In this document: in pieces, positions 26,914-37,029 of the stretch
How positions within the stretch are numbered: the stretch's first letter is position 1
Layout of the letters: each line of letters begins with the position of its first letter
Origin: UBA9647 sp963739335
GTDB lineage: Bacteria; Bacteroidota; Ignavibacteria; UBA10030
DNA length: 64,000 nt
NCBI GenBank assembly: GCA_963739335.1
Contig: CAVUAC010000051.1
Coordinates: 291,732-355,731 of the forward strand
Direction of reading: 5' to 3'
Notes under the pieces: generated by a model
What the model was told of the DNA's origin: nothing
Seen by the model: the letters and a program-made list of their open reading frames with translations, nothing else
Databases searched by the model: none
Translations under genes and position numbers: made by a program

Positions 26914-28827
26914 TCACAGGGCCTGTGAAGCGAGAGCCCGCGCTTCTGCGTCGTTTCTCTCCGCACGCTTGCCGAGCAACCAGAGCATCGATCCAAACCC
27001 TAACAAGATCGCCACCATAGCGGTTACCGCAACGAACTCAAGCTGCTCCAGTTTGGTGAAATAGGACATCGACACAAGAATGCCCAAAAGGATGATCGTC
27101 CGACCAACAAGCGGCATGGTTGAGACCTGCCTTCTTCCACCGGCATACACCTCCTTCGCAACATCGACCGGCGTGTCGATTTTCTTGAAGAATTGCTCGA
27201 TCATCTTCCTCTCTTCCTCTTTCTCCGTCGAAAACAGTTTTGCGAAACCATAGAGGCTCACACCAAGTACAAGGGCGCTCACAACAGAGAGAGACCTTTG
27301 CCATTGGGGGATGTCACCGACGGGTGTATTATAGAAGAGAGCCGCCATCACTATTGAAACAAGACCGGCAATGAGGTACAGCGCGACCTTGTTCGTACGA
27401 TAGAGTCTGGCTGTCCAGTTTGATGTGCTGAAGATTCCAAACGTCATCGCAAATGCAAGATACACCTGCGGTCCAATATCCCACCCAAGAACGTATCGGG
27501 CCGTCGCACCAACGATCAAACCCCATGTAATCGCTCCGACTGCAGACCACTTTGGAACCTTCCGGAAGATCAAACCGAACGCAAGGGGAACAATCACCGG
27601 AATATTGAACAACGTGAAGAACACCTGCATCAGGTTGAAGATGCCGAACTTGCTCTGCACGAAGAAAACAGCAAGCGACATCACTATGATGCCGATGGTC
27701 AACGCTGTGATGCGGCCTGCCCTGAGGAGCTGTTTATCGTCAAGATTGGGACGGAAAACGCCCTTATAGATATCATGCGAGACGATGGAGGAGACCATGT
27801 TGTAGACTGTGCTCAGGGTTGTCATCGTTGCAGCGAGCATTGCCGCAATGAAAACCCCAATCAATCCGTGCGGAAGAAGCTTCATCACAAGCCCGACAAA
27901 GACAAGATCTTGTGGGTTCTTTCCGATGAATGGCTTAAAAAACTCGACTTGAGTCAGATCCGTCCAGTAAATCTTCGCGACCAGCGGTGGAATACCGAAT
28001 ACCAGCGGCGTGCAAAGGGCGAGCACCGCCGCCATTTTTCCTACGCGCTTGGCGCTCTTCTCGTCCTTGACAGAGTAGAAGCGTTGTGCTCCGCCGGCCG
28101 CAAAGCCAAGCGACGTGATGATGAGGATGGAAAGAAGCCAGTGCTCTGTGTAGTGAACGTCGTTGTAGGTGTGATCGAACGAGATCGCTGGAAGTTTCTC
28201 AAAGAGGTTGCCGACACCGCCGATGAGGTGAAGACTCAGGGGCATCACGATGAATGTGATCCCCATAAGAATGACCCCTTGAACGACATCCATGGCCATG
28301 TCGCCCCACAATCCACCCAGAAAATTATGGAGCATGACGATGCTGCCGATCATAATAACAATCACTGTGAGATCAATTCCGATGATGGGGGCAAAGAGCT
28401 TGCAGGTCGATGCAAGTTGAACACCAGCAGAGAGCGTGAAGTTTGTTGCGATGACCCAGCTCAGGAATTGCTGCGTGGTGATATTGAACCGCGTCACGGT
28501 GTATTCAAGCGGCGAGATTGACCGGGTGCGGCGCCACTTCGCAGCTGTAAGGCTCGAACCAATTAAGTACGCGATCGGACTGCAGGCAAAATAGAGCGTC
28601 GTAAACCACCCCGTCGTATAAGCGAATCCAGCAGCGCCAGTAAACAGCCACGCGCTGAAGTTCCCCATATACAACGATATGCCAGACATCCACCACGGGA
28701 TCATGCTGCCGCCGGTAAAGTACTCTTTGCCCCCTTTGTTCACCTTCATGAAAAAGAGACCTATTCCCATGATGATGAGGAAATAGGTGAAGACGACAAC
28801 CAGGTCAAATGTGCTGACTGATTTCAT
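26914..28827 (-). CDS. Sodium/solute symporter (SSS family)
   Basis: A 637-residue protein with about 13-14 membrane helices. SSS features: DYF-like start with FTYFLIIMGIGLFF, the GGKEYFTGGSMIPWWMSGIS segment after helix 1, and GFAAGGAQRFYSVKDEKSA in the middle. The end is a charged cytoplasmic tail (STEKEEERKMIEQFFKK) followed by two more helices. It takes up a sugar or organic acid with Na+. Its ATG overlaps by four bases the stop of an ABC ATPase gene, an unusual pairing of two different transporter types. Confidence 0.9.
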   Translation of the reverse strand: MKSVSTFDLVVVFTYFLIIMGIGLFFMKVNKGGKEYFTGGSMIPWWMSGISLYMGNFSAWLFTGAAGFAYTTGWFTTLYFACSPIAYLIGSSLTAAKWRRTRSISPLEYTVTRFNITTQQFLSWVIATNFTLSAGVQLASTCKLFAPIIGIDLTVIVIMIGSIVMLHNFLGGLWGDMAMDVVQGVILMGITFIVMPLSLHLIGGVGNLFEKLPAISFDHTYNDVHYTEHWLLSILIITSLGFAAGGAQRFYSVKDEKSAKRVGKMAAVLALCTPLVFGIPPLVAKIYWTDLTQVEFFKPFIGKNPQDLVFVGLVMKLLPHGLIGVFIAAMLAATMTTLSTVYNMVSSIVSHDIYKGVFRPNLDDKQLLRAGRITALTIGIIVMSLAVFFVQSKFGIFNLMQVFFTLFNIPVIVPLAFGLIFRKVPKWSAVGAITWGLIVGATARYVLGWDIGPQVYLAFAMTFGIFSTSNWTARLYRTNKVALYLIAGLVSIVMAALFYNTPVGDIPQWQRSLSVVSALVLGVSLYGFAKLFSTEKEEERKMIEQFFKKIDTPVDVAKEVYAGGRRQVSTMPLVGRTIILLGILVSMSYFTKLEQLEFVAVTAMVAILLGFGSMLWLLGKRAERNDAEARALASQAL

Positions 28828-30341
28828 GCCGCCTTCGGTCCCTCGTTCCCGATCGCCGCCAGGTGCATGATCGCCTCCTGGCTTGCATCGGCACGCTGAA
28901 GCTCGCCGGTGATTCTTCCGTCGCGCATCACGTAAATTCTGTCCGCCAGCCTGAGGATCTCGGGCAACTCGGAGGAAATAAGAAGTACAGCAACGCCGTT
29001 TGATGCGAGGGAAAGAATAAGATTATGGATTTCGGCTTTTGCCCCGACATCAATGCCGCGCGTGGGCTCGTCAAGGATCAGGATTGACGGCTTGAGCCAG
29101 AGCCATTTTGCAAGAACCACCTTCTGCTGATTCCCACCGCTGAGTGTTGACACCTCTGCTTCCTCTGACGACGATTTGATCGAAAGCTGCTCGGAGCTGA
29201 TGCGAGCAAGGCTTGTTTCCGATGATCCCTCGATGAAACCGAATCGTGAGAGCAGTTTCAAACCCGTGAGCGAGATGTTATGTTTGACCGACTGAATGGA
29301 GATCAGACCTTCACCTTTTCGGTCTTCGGGCACAAACGAAATTCCCCGCCGAATGGCATCCTGCGGGCTCTTGATATCGACAAGCTTACCGTCAATATAA
29401 ACCCCGCCCGCATCAATTCTGTTCAAGCCGAAGATGGCTTTCGCAACTTCGCTGCGACCGGACCCGACCAGCCCGGCAAGCGCAACGATTTCGCCTTTTT
29501 TCACGTTAAGGGAAACGTCCCGTACGCGCACAGCAGCCTCCGTAACAATGAGGCCGTGGACTTCCAGCTTCACGCCCTTGGATTCTTTGGCTTTAAGAGG
29601 TGCGGCACTCTCCTTGATCTCCCGCCCCACCATCATGCCGATAATCTCACGCTCGCTCGTCTTCCCCACCTCCACGGTCCCGACGTACTTTCCGTCCCGG
29701 AGAACACTCGCTCGATGGCAAAGTTCAAAGATTTCCTTCAGACGGTGAGACACATAGACGATCGTTAATCCGCCGGCGTTCAATTTCTTGAGGAGATTGA
29801 AGAGAATCTCGGTCTCACGCTCGGTGATTGACGCGGTTGGTTCGTCGAGGATAAGGATTTTGGTCGAGAACGCTATCGCGCGCGCTATCTGGACGAGCTG
29901 GACTTCAGCAGGGCTCAGGTCTGCGAGCAACACTGTAGGAGAGATCGTCAGTTCAAGTTGTGCAAGGATGTCCTTCGTGCGCGCATTGAGCGTGTTGAAA
30001 TCTACAAATCCCAGCCTGCGTGTTGGTTCTCGGCCCAGAAACACGTTCTCCGCCACGGTCATATGTGGGACAAGGTGCGGCTCCTGATAAACCGTGCTGA
30101 TTCCCTCCCGCTGTGCATCGACGGCCATTCGAAATGTCTTCTCAACGCCGCCAACAGAAAGGCTGCCGGAATCTTTCTGGAGAACACCGGAGAGAATGCG
30201 CATCAGCGTTGATTTGCCAGCTCCATTCTCGCCGATGAGAGCATGAATTTCTCCCTCCCGAACGGAGAAGCTGACACCGTCAAGTGCAGTCGTGCCGCCA
30301 AAACGCTTCACAACATTCTCAAACCGAACACTCTCAGTCAT
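28824..30341 (-). CDS. Sugar ABC transporter ATPase with two nucleotide-binding domains (MglA/RbsA type)
   Basis: A 505-residue fused ATPase. The first domain has Walker A GENGAGKSTL near 37, a signature LSPAEVQLVQIARAIA and Walker B ILILDEPTASIT. The second has the degenerate Walker A GLVGSGRSEVAKAIFG usual for this family, signature LSGGNQQKVVLAKWL and ILILDEPTRGIDVGA. It would power ribose, xylose or galactose import with an RbsC-type permease and a periplasmic protein, but the permease is reduced to a tail just upstream and no binding protein is seen, so this system may be dead. Confidence 0.93.
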   Translation of the reverse strand: MTESVRFENVVKRFGGTTALDGVSFSVREGEIHALIGENGAGKSTLMRILSGVLQKDSGSLSVGGVEKTFRMAVDAQREGISTVYQEPHLVPHMTVAENVFLGREPTRRLGFVDFNTLNARTKDILAQLELTISPTVLLADLSPAEVQLVQIARAIAFSTKILILDEPTASITERETEILFNLLKKLNAGGLTIVYVSHRLKEIFELCHRASVLRDGKYVGTVEVGKTSEREIIGMMVGREIKESAAPLKAKESKGVKLEVHGLIVTEAAVRVRDVSLNVKKGEIVALAGLVGSGRSEVAKAIFGLNRIDAGGVYIDGKLVDIKSPQDAIRRGISFVPEDRKGEGLISIQSVKHNISLTGLKLLSRFGFIEGSSETSLARISSEQLSIKSSSEEAEVSTLSGGNQQKVVLAKWLWLKPSILILDEPTRGIDVGAKAEIHNLILSLASNGVAVLLISSELPEILRLADRIYVMRDGRITGELQRADASQEAIMHLAAIGNEGPKAA

Positions 30342-30446
30342 TTCAAATCCATCCTGATCAAAAACGATTCCTCATTCAACACGCTGGCGATCTTTTTACC
30401 CTGCGACGGGTCCTGATTTCAGCCTGTTGCGGATTCTGCTGCGCAA

Positions 30447-30608
30447 TCAGCGAGCCCACAACGAGGGGTTTTTTGCCATGACGTCCAAACCCACAGCGAG
30501 CACAACGGTGCCTCCCCACACGACAAGCTGCAACCAGTTTTCAAGGCTTGTATAATCCATGCCCTGGATGACGGTCGCCATGATAAGCCCGCCAGGAAAT
30601 TTGTTCAT
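30447..30608 (-). pseudogene. RbsC-type sugar ABC permease remnant, C-terminal tail
   Basis: A 53-codon frame starting ATG at 30,606-30,608 reads MNKFPGGLIMATVIQGMDYT and then LENWLQLVVWGGTVVLAVGL and DVMAKNP. This is the last membrane helix and tail of an RbsC/XylH-like permease, whose normal length is about 320. It lies between xylulokinase and its partner ATPase, exactly where the permease gene should be, so most of the gene has been deleted. The gap 30,342-30,446 contains no other feature. Confidence 0.7.
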
Positions 30609-30629
30609 GCTGTTCCTCGCGATGGATTT

Positions 30630-32117
30630 TTACTCATGCATAACCCGCTTCAACGGTTCCTGCCAGAGGTTATATGCTTCGAGATAATTGTCCTTCTTCG
30701 CGTCGGGTTCAACGCATTGGATGCGCGCAAGCCCTTTAAAAGCTTCTTTCACCGAGGGCACAAGCCCCGCCCCAACTGAAGCTGCGCGCGCCGCACCTTG
30801 CGCACCATCCGTGTTGTACAGTTCAATCGTGACACCAGCTACCGACGCAAGGGTTCTACAGAATACTGAACTCAGAAACATGTTCGCCGAGCCTGCTCTC
30901 AGGACCCTGGGCTGAATTCCCAACGACTGCATAATTCCAATGCCATATTTGAAGGCGAAGGCTACGCCTTCCTGGACAGCTCGCAGCACTTCCGGTTTTG
31001 CATGGACGTTGAAATTCAACCGATGAACCATCGCTCCGATATCCCTGTCACCCAGCATGCGTTCAGCCCCATTCCCGAACGGCAAGATGGAAAGTCCCTT
31101 TGATCCGATCGGTGCCGTTGCCGCGAGCTGATTCATCGCGTCATACGTGAGATGCTCATCCCCCATCAGTCGGCGGATCCAACTGTTGGAGATTCCGCTG
31201 CCGTTGATGCACAGAAGAATTCCAACGCGGGGATCCTGCAGTTGGTGATTAACATGCGCAAATGCATTGATACGCGACTGAGGATCACAGTTTAACGAAC
31301 CGCTTACTGCATACACAACGCCAGAAGTACCGGCTGTGGCCGCAATCTCTCCCGGCTCGAGCACGTTCAACGAAAAGGCATTGTTGGGTTGGTCGCCTGC
31401 CCGGTACGACACAGGAATGCCTGCCTTCAAACCCAACTCCCGAGCAGCCCTTTCCGTGACGTACCCCTGAAGCCCAATCGAAGGTACTGTTTCCGCCAGG
31501 AGCTCCTCGCTCAGGTGGTAGTAATCCAAGACCCTTTCTGCAACTGTGTGGTCGGGGAAATTCCACAGGATGCCTTCTGATAATCCCGAGGCTGTGGTTT
31601 TGAATTCTCCAGTGAGCCGAAGCGCAATATAATCACCGGGCAGAAATGCTTTGTAGGCTCTGTTATAGATTGACGGCTCGTTTTCCTTTACCCAGCAGAG
31701 CTTCGACGCCGTGAAGTTACCCGGCGAGTTAAGCATTTCTTGCAGACAAAGCTTTTCCCCAATGCCAGAGAATGCCTTCCTCCCGATTTCTGTTGCGCGG
31801 CTGTCGCACCAAATAATTGAGGGACGCAGTGAGACTCCGTTTCGATCGACCAGGACAAGACCATGCATTTGATATGAAATTCCGATGGCACGAATCTCCT
31901 GAAGAGAGATTGTAGCCCGTGACGCGGCAAGGGCGGTCACACCCTTCACCGCGTTCCACCATGATTCGGGCTCCTGCTCTGCCCACCCGCGAACCGGAGA
32001 GTGAATAACCATCTCCTTGTCGGGATACGACGCCGTCGCAACAACGCCGCCGGTCTCCATATTCATGATCGCAGCCTTCACGAACGAACTACCAACATCA
32101 TAGCCAATGGCATACAT
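30630..32117 (-). CDS. xylB: Xylulokinase-like FGGY carbohydrate kinase
   Basis: A 495-residue FGGY kinase. The N-terminal IGYDVGSSFVKAAIMN is the ATP-binding loop, GWAEQEPESWWNAV is typical of xylulokinases, and AATAGTSGVVYAVSG with LRAGSANMFLSSVFCRTLA form the C-terminal domain motifs. It phosphorylates D-xylulose or a similar pentulose, joining it to the pentose-phosphate pathway. It sits 5 bases before the aminotransferase-like gene's end and just upstream of the decayed permease, the usual place in a pentose-uptake operon. Exact sugar not certain. Confidence 0.88.
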   Translation of the reverse strand: MYAIGYDVGSSFVKAAIMNMETGGVVATASYPDKEMVIHSPVRGWAEQEPESWWNAVKGVTALAASRATISLQEIRAIGISYQMHGLVLVDRNGVSLRPSIIWCDSRATEIGRKAFSGIGEKLCLQEMLNSPGNFTASKLCWVKENEPSIYNRAYKAFLPGDYIALRLTGEFKTTASGLSEGILWNFPDHTVAERVLDYYHLSEELLAETVPSIGLQGYVTERAARELGLKAGIPVSYRAGDQPNNAFSLNVLEPGEIAATAGTSGVVYAVSGSLNCDPQSRINAFAHVNHQLQDPRVGILLCINGSGISNSWIRRLMGDEHLTYDAMNQLAATAPIGSKGLSILPFGNGAERMLGDRDIGAMVHRLNFNVHAKPEVLRAVQEGVAFAFKYGIGIMQSLGIQPRVLRAGSANMFLSSVFCRTLASVAGVTIELYNTDGAQGAARAASVGAGLVPSVKEAFKGLARIQCVEPDAKKDNYLEAYNLWQEPLKRVMHE

Positions 32118-32122
32118 GGTCG

Positions 32123-33406
32123 CTACCCTTTCCAGGCCGTTCGCACAGCTTCCAGAGTGCGGTCGACCTCTTCGTACATGTTGTAGATATGCGTCGAGAC
32201 GCGAAGCGCGTTCAATCCCCCCTCCCCAACGCCACGCGTGCGAAGTTTATACGTGCTCAAGTGATTCTGAAGGTCGCCGTTGGACAGCTTCTCATGTTTA
32301 AACGTGATGAGTGCGCTTCGCTCTGCATCGCTCGCGGGCGAAAGGACTTTGATGTAAGGAATTTCATGCAAACCCTTGAACAAACGCGTCGAAAGAGCCT
32401 GGTCCCGCTTCCACACGTTTTCCATGCCAATTTGTTGAAGGAATTTGATTGCCGCCCCCAGTCCAAATCGAAGCGGAATGCTGACCGTTCCATATTCATA
32501 GCGTTGTGCTGTCGGGTGAAGGTTGAGTGACCCTTTCGCTAGATCAAATCCGTTATCAGAGTATGCACCGACAAATTTCGCCCGAATCACATTGAGCATG
32601 TTTTTCCGAACATAGAGCAAGCCTGTTTCCTTCGGGCCGAGCAGCCACTTATGACCACTGGTGGCATACGCATCACACCCGAGTTCATGCAGGTTGAATG
32701 GAAACATGCCCGCTGTTTGCGCCCCATCAACAAAAAACCAAATATTCTTGCTCTTCGCAAGCTCCGAGAGGACCTTGATTGGCAAAATCTGCCCCGTGGT
32801 TGTCGTTACATGGGGCACGCTGATGAGCCGTGTTCTCTTTGTAGTCAACTTCTCGATTCGATCGACATTTTCCTTGGCGGACTCCGTCGACGGCTCAAAG
32901 AGCTTGATCACAATCCCTTCCCGCTGCAGTAATGCCAGCCAGGGAACGGAGTTGCCGACATGCTCATGGGTTGTCGTAATTATCTCATCGCCGCTCTTGA
33001 GTGGCAGGCCATTACAGACAATATTTATTCCTTCCGTCGCGTTGCGCGTGAACGCCAGCTCATCAGTATCACAGCCAAGGAGTTGCGACGCGGCTGTTTT
33101 GACATCCTTCCAGAGTTCCTCTGAATGACCGGTCTCCGCGATCTTCTCCAGCTCGTCCATCTTTGCTTTCACCGCATCAATAACGGCGTAGGGAGATGCA
33201 CCCAACCCGCCCGTATTCAGGTACGCACGCTCATCGGTGAGCGGAAACTGCAGGCGGACAAACTTCCAGAACTGTTCATCGTCCGGGTTAACCGCCGGCC
33301 ACGCGTCCGATGGCTGGGCAGCCATAGCAGTCTTAACTCCAAAACCCGGCAGACTCGCCATGGTCCATGCACTAATCACGGTCCTGAAGAAATCGTTTCG
33401 TTTCAT
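32123..33406 (-). CDS. Class V aminotransferase-fold PLP enzyme with an export leader (isopenicillin N epimerase-like)
   Basis: A 427-residue PLP enzyme of fold type I. The PLP lysine is in ATSGHKWLLGPKETG near residue 250, and ATEGINIVCNGLP and HEHVGNSVPWLALLQ match the isopenicillin N epimerase/cysteine desulfurase branch. The first 30 residues (MKRNDFFRTVISAWTMASLP onward to AMAA) look like a signal or Tat-like leader. Exported members of this branch are found in many Bacteroidota-like bacteria, with unknown substrates. Stop is TAG. It follows a decayed glycosidase. Confidence 0.8.
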   Translation of the reverse strand: MKRNDFFRTVISAWTMASLPGFGVKTAMAAQPSDAWPAVNPDDEQFWKFVRLQFPLTDERAYLNTGGLGASPYAVIDAVKAKMDELEKIAETGHSEELWKDVKTAASQLLGCDTDELAFTRNATEGINIVCNGLPLKSGDEIITTTHEHVGNSVPWLALLQREGIVIKLFEPSTESAKENVDRIEKLTTKRTRLISVPHVTTTTGQILPIKVLSELAKSKNIWFFVDGAQTAGMFPFNLHELGCDAYATSGHKWLLGPKETGLLYVRKNMLNVIRAKFVGAYSDNGFDLAKGSLNLHPTAQRYEYGTVSIPLRFGLGAAIKFLQQIGMENVWKRDQALSTRLFKGLHEIPYIKVLSPASDAERSALITFKHEKLSNGDLQNHLSTYKLRTRGVGEGGLNALRVSTHIYNMYEEVDRTLEAVRTAWKG

Positions 33407-33410
33407 TGTT

Positions 33411-33957
33411 TTATCCCGCGATACTGAAATCGATTTTGATTGTCCCCTTCGATGGATAGGGGATAGAAAGCATTCCGTCTTTGATTGCCAGCGCTTTCTC
33501 CATCACCGGCAGGAGTCGCTTCACCCACCGATCATCGCCGGTTGCTTGCTAGGCCAGGTAGGCCGCTTTAATGAATCGAAACTCGGCATCGGCTTCGACC
33601 GGGACGCGAACGTACTTTGCCCAGTTTTCTTTCTCGCGCGGAACTTTCTCGGGCGTCATGGTGAAGTAGTCGAAGAGCCACCCCTTTGCCAATTGCGTTT
33701 CGGCAAAATGGTTGATGATGCTCTCCATGTCGGTCTCCCAGTACCTGAATCCGCGCATCATATCCGAATAGTCGCGTATCCAGAGGCTAGATGTATCCGG
33801 CGTGCGATATCCACGAACCTTCGTCCCGAACATATTATACTTGGTGATACCGTTCTGGAGGAACTTCTTGATCCTCGGATAGAGCACGTCAAGCCGGGGA
33901 TGACCGCAGCGGAGCGTCGTTTCCTTTATTGGTATTGATTGTCTGATAATACAGCCA
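33411..33957 (-). pseudogene. Glycosidase remnant (six-hairpin type) with an in-frame TAG
   Basis: The minus frame reads DVLYPRIKKFLQNGITKYNM and on through DTSSLWIRDYSDMMRGFRYWE, the core of an (alpha/alpha)-barrel hydrolase, with no start codon before the preceding gene's stop. At 33,549-33,551 a TAG interrupts KAAYLA and QATGDDRWVKRLLP; related hydrolases have Trp here, so a TGG to TAG change is likely. The frame then ends at TAA (33,411) after about 45 more codons. It lacks both ends of the expected enzyme of 600 or more residues. Confidence 0.65.
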
Positions 33958-33959
33958 TG

Positions 33960-35132
33960 TCAAGAGAGTTCGGGGAGTTGCCACTCATGCTTCGTTGGTG
34001 GTATGCCATACCGTTTGCTTGCTTCCCTCACAGCCTCAAGGTTCTCGATCGAAAAGTTTGGCACGATATTGAATCCGTCACCCAGAATGATTCCACCAAA
34101 GGGCGCAAGCGTTTCAAGGATCTTCATTGTTTCTTGTTCGACGTCGTGGGGTGTCCCTTGGTACAGTATCATCGGATTGACGTTGCCATGAAGAAGGACT
34201 TTCCCTGCCAGCAGAAACATTTCCTTTGGGGCGTTGTCTGAACCATATCCAGTGAGCATGGAGATGCGCAGATCGTTGAGAAGCGAGTCGTGGAGGTGCA
34301 CGTTTCTCCCACAAAGGTGCATCATCCTTCCGTCGTGACGATCGTTGCCAAACGCGTCATACAACCGCCTGCCTGCAAACACACAGAATTCCCGATATTG
34401 ATCAAGAGAAATGATTTGTGCGGAATCGTCCGAATAGTTCAAACCATCGTTCATCGGTCTGCCGGATACTCTCCGGAATTCCGTTTCCACTTCAAGGTAC
34501 CGATCCGTTATTTTCGCCAGAAGCTTCTTGCATTCCTCTGGTGCTTCAAGCATCCAGTTGTAAAAACTTGCGCCAGCGAGATCGACGGCGGCCATGAATG
34601 GACTATCGGCGTTGATACCGAGTGTAACATAGACGGGAATCCGCTCGCCGTTGAGCTTAACCTCAATATCTTTAACTAACCTCCGCATTTCTTCATACCA
34701 GTTGAGTCTCTTTCCCCAGAGTGTCGCGCGCCAATCGGGCAGTTCATACCGAATCATCTCATCAAGCGATGAAAGACGCTGCACAGCCTGCGGTGTCTCG
34801 TTCTCCTGCCAGTAGATATCGCAGCCGCAGCCGCTGGAGTTGGTGACATTCTGGAAGTCAGAGGAAATGGTGATGATTGGCTTCGTAAACCAATCATCGG
34901 GAATGTTCTCGATGCGCCACTTGATGTTCTCAAGCTGATGAACCACCTGCGTCTTTGGATCGGAAAAATACTCTGCGAATGTTACTCCTCGCTGGTGGAG
35001 AAGATACCGCGCCTCGATGCCCAGCAGCACCGGAGCCCTGTCAAACCACTCGAACCCGTACGCTGCCTCCAACCTCCTCCTGCTCCGCTCCATCTCACTG
35101 ATCGGGTATTGTATGTTCACCGAGTGCAACAC
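33960..35132 (-). CDS. UroD-like methyltransferase family protein, with His-x-Cys motif
   Basis: A 390-residue uroporphyrinogen-decarboxylase-like protein. It carries MMHLCGRNVHLHDSLLND near residue 270, where His-x-Cys matches the zinc pair of MtaA-type methylcobamide methyltransferases, unlike the copy beside mtaC. The second Cys expected later (in a GCEI-like loop) is not seen; the site reads ILGDGFNIVPN. Such proteins are common in glycan-degradation loci of uncultured bacteria, with no proven role. It could hand corrinoid-bound methyl groups to an acceptor, or act on an unrelated substrate. Confidence 0.65.
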   Translation of the reverse strand: MLHSVNIQYPISEMERSRRRLEAAYGFEWFDRAPVLLGIEARYLLHQRGVTFAEYFSDPKTQVVHQLENIKWRIENIPDDWFTKPIITISSDFQNVTNSSGCGCDIYWQENETPQAVQRLSSLDEMIRYELPDWRATLWGKRLNWYEEMRRLVKDIEVKLNGERIPVYVTLGINADSPFMAAVDLAGASFYNWMLEAPEECKKLLAKITDRYLEVETEFRRVSGRPMNDGLNYSDDSAQIISLDQYREFCVFAGRRLYDAFGNDRHDGRMMHLCGRNVHLHDSLLNDLRISMLTGYGSDNAPKEMFLLAGKVLLHGNVNPMILYQGTPHDVEQETMKILETLAPFGGIILGDGFNIVPNFSIENLEAVREASKRYGIPPTKHEWQLPELS

Positions 35133-35168
35133 TGCATTTCTTCTCCTCGTTAACCTGAAACCTGAGAC

Positions 35169-37022
35169 TCACTCTTTTGGCATTCTCCACATATAGTTCG
35201 GATCGATGTACGGCTCATCATCGATGTGCCATTCCATGAGCTGTATCTTCCGCTGCAGGTGTTTGCCGAAGTCGTCACCATAAATGTGGAGCGACTCTCC
35301 TCGTTCCGAAATAGGCATCCAGTCGACACGGCTTTCCTTCCAGAGTTTCCAGAGGTTCTTCGCATTTCCCAGCTCGCTGATTACCATTCCCCGACACATC
35401 GTTCGGAATCTCTACTTCTCTATCTGCGTTGTCGCCTCCAGGTAGCCGTGAACCGACTCTGTCCATGCAACGCTGTTCCGCATCGTCAGATAGTAACACC
35501 GCGCCGCGCAAAGACGATCATGGATGTCTTGAAAAACCTTTCCGGCTTGAGTTGACCGATCGATGCTCCGAAGCAACACTGTTACACGCGTGATCGCCTG
35601 ATCGAGAGGCGGAATCACCGTTCGATCAATGGTGTTTTTCCTTTCCCCGGCCTCTTTCACCGTCAGGAAGTTCCACATCATATCGTTGTTCAGATCAATG
35701 CGTGCCGGATTGTTGAACGTCGTAAGAAGGTAGCGCTCGTAGTACAGGCGATCGGATTCCGGAATAGCATCAATGTTCGGCACGAACGGCCGAATCCATA
35801 ATCGAAACCATGGAAATGCAAAGGTGCCGAGCGGTACGCCGGAAGGATACGATCGCACAGCGGAATCAGATAGATTCCAGAGATCCAGAAGGCTTTTGGC
35901 GTGAGCCGGGCCAACCCATCGTTCGGCACATTCTTGCAGGACGTTTTCCAGGGGTGCCTGAGGATCCATTTGAACCGACCGAAGAACATCTCCATTGATG
36001 TCGTAGGGAGCCAACGAGCGCGGCGTTATGGTCACGAGCAACGATGTCACGCCGGCATTCGCAGCCGTCTGTAAACGTTCATAGACCAACCTTGGATACG
36101 GCATTCCGAGAACGTTGCTGTCTCCGAGATCAAGTTTGTTGTGCACAGAAGCGCCGGTTCTCTTCAGCATCTCGCGCTCTTCCCGGCTTTCCGACCCCTC
36201 AAAAGAACCGAACGCTCCAGCATCAAGGCCATCACCCAAGCCGGGGGCAATGTACTTCCGTTCAGCGTAGAACGGTCCGAGGTCACAGATGACCCGAAAT
36301 GCCAGGTTCAGTTTTCTCGCCTCGTCCCGGAGCAGATGATAATAGGTTAGTATGTTTTCTGCCGCTTTGCGCGCGATCTCATCGTCGCTCTTCCACTCAC
36401 GAATCAGATATGGCCCTCCGTTCTGGCCGGCATACAATGAGGTCACAAACTCAAATCCCGACCCACTGTCGTTCGTCCAGATGTGGATGAAGCCAAGCTG
36501 CGGCACCTCCTGCATAAGGTTCCGAACGAGCTCACGATAATGCTGTTGGGCAACTGGGTGAGCCATCGCGAGCGTATAGCGGGGGCGGAAACTTTCCCGA
36601 GGATGATCAACGCGCGCACCGCGCAGAAACGGGTACTTCCCCCAGAACCCCTCCGGCATCGATCGGGGCGAGTTGATATGCAAACCCGGGACAAGTCCGT
36701 ACTTCAGCGCAAGAGCCGTGTTCACCTTCAGGAACCCCAGATTCTTGTTGAGATATTCTTTCGGATAAAATCCTTCGAGGAGGCTGCTTGATACAAACTG
36801 ATCCAGATCAGGACTGTAATCATAGAACCAGGAATAGACGTCACCGGGAGGACCTGTCTCAAACGGGCGATCTGTCCCCAATCCGTTCACCGTCACATGT
36901 GTAAAGCCCTGTTCTGCGAGCTGGCGAACATATACTTCGCGGTCAAAATGTCTGGCGCTCCTGAGGCTTCCAACGAAGAAATCGCTCAGGTTGCGTAACC
37001 ACAGAAAGGTTGAAATCGACAC
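35169..37022 (-). pseudogene. Truncated second copy of the large glycosidase with an in-frame TAG
   Basis: Paralogue of the protein at 5,571-7,904. It aligns from residue about 128 of that copy (RHFDREVYVRQLAEQGFTHV) through the barrel (IWTNDSGSGFEFVTSLYAGQ) to the tail (DEPYIDPNYMWRMPKE). The N-terminal 125-residue domain is missing. A TAG at 35,412-35,414, after ATTQIEK, breaks an otherwise open frame; the codons after it resume the same alignment to TGA at 35,169. The 5' end abuts a palindromic intergenic repeat, which may have replaced the lost domain. Probably inactive, although 536 residues before the TAG form most of a barrel. Confidence 0.75.
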
Positions 37023-37029
37023 ACCTCTT

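Noticed and set aside
11087..35414. Genome-wide reassignment of TAG to an amino acid
   Set aside because: TAG ends at least four intact genes at natural C-termini, and reading through at 2,500 and 12,032 would fuse unrelated neighbours.
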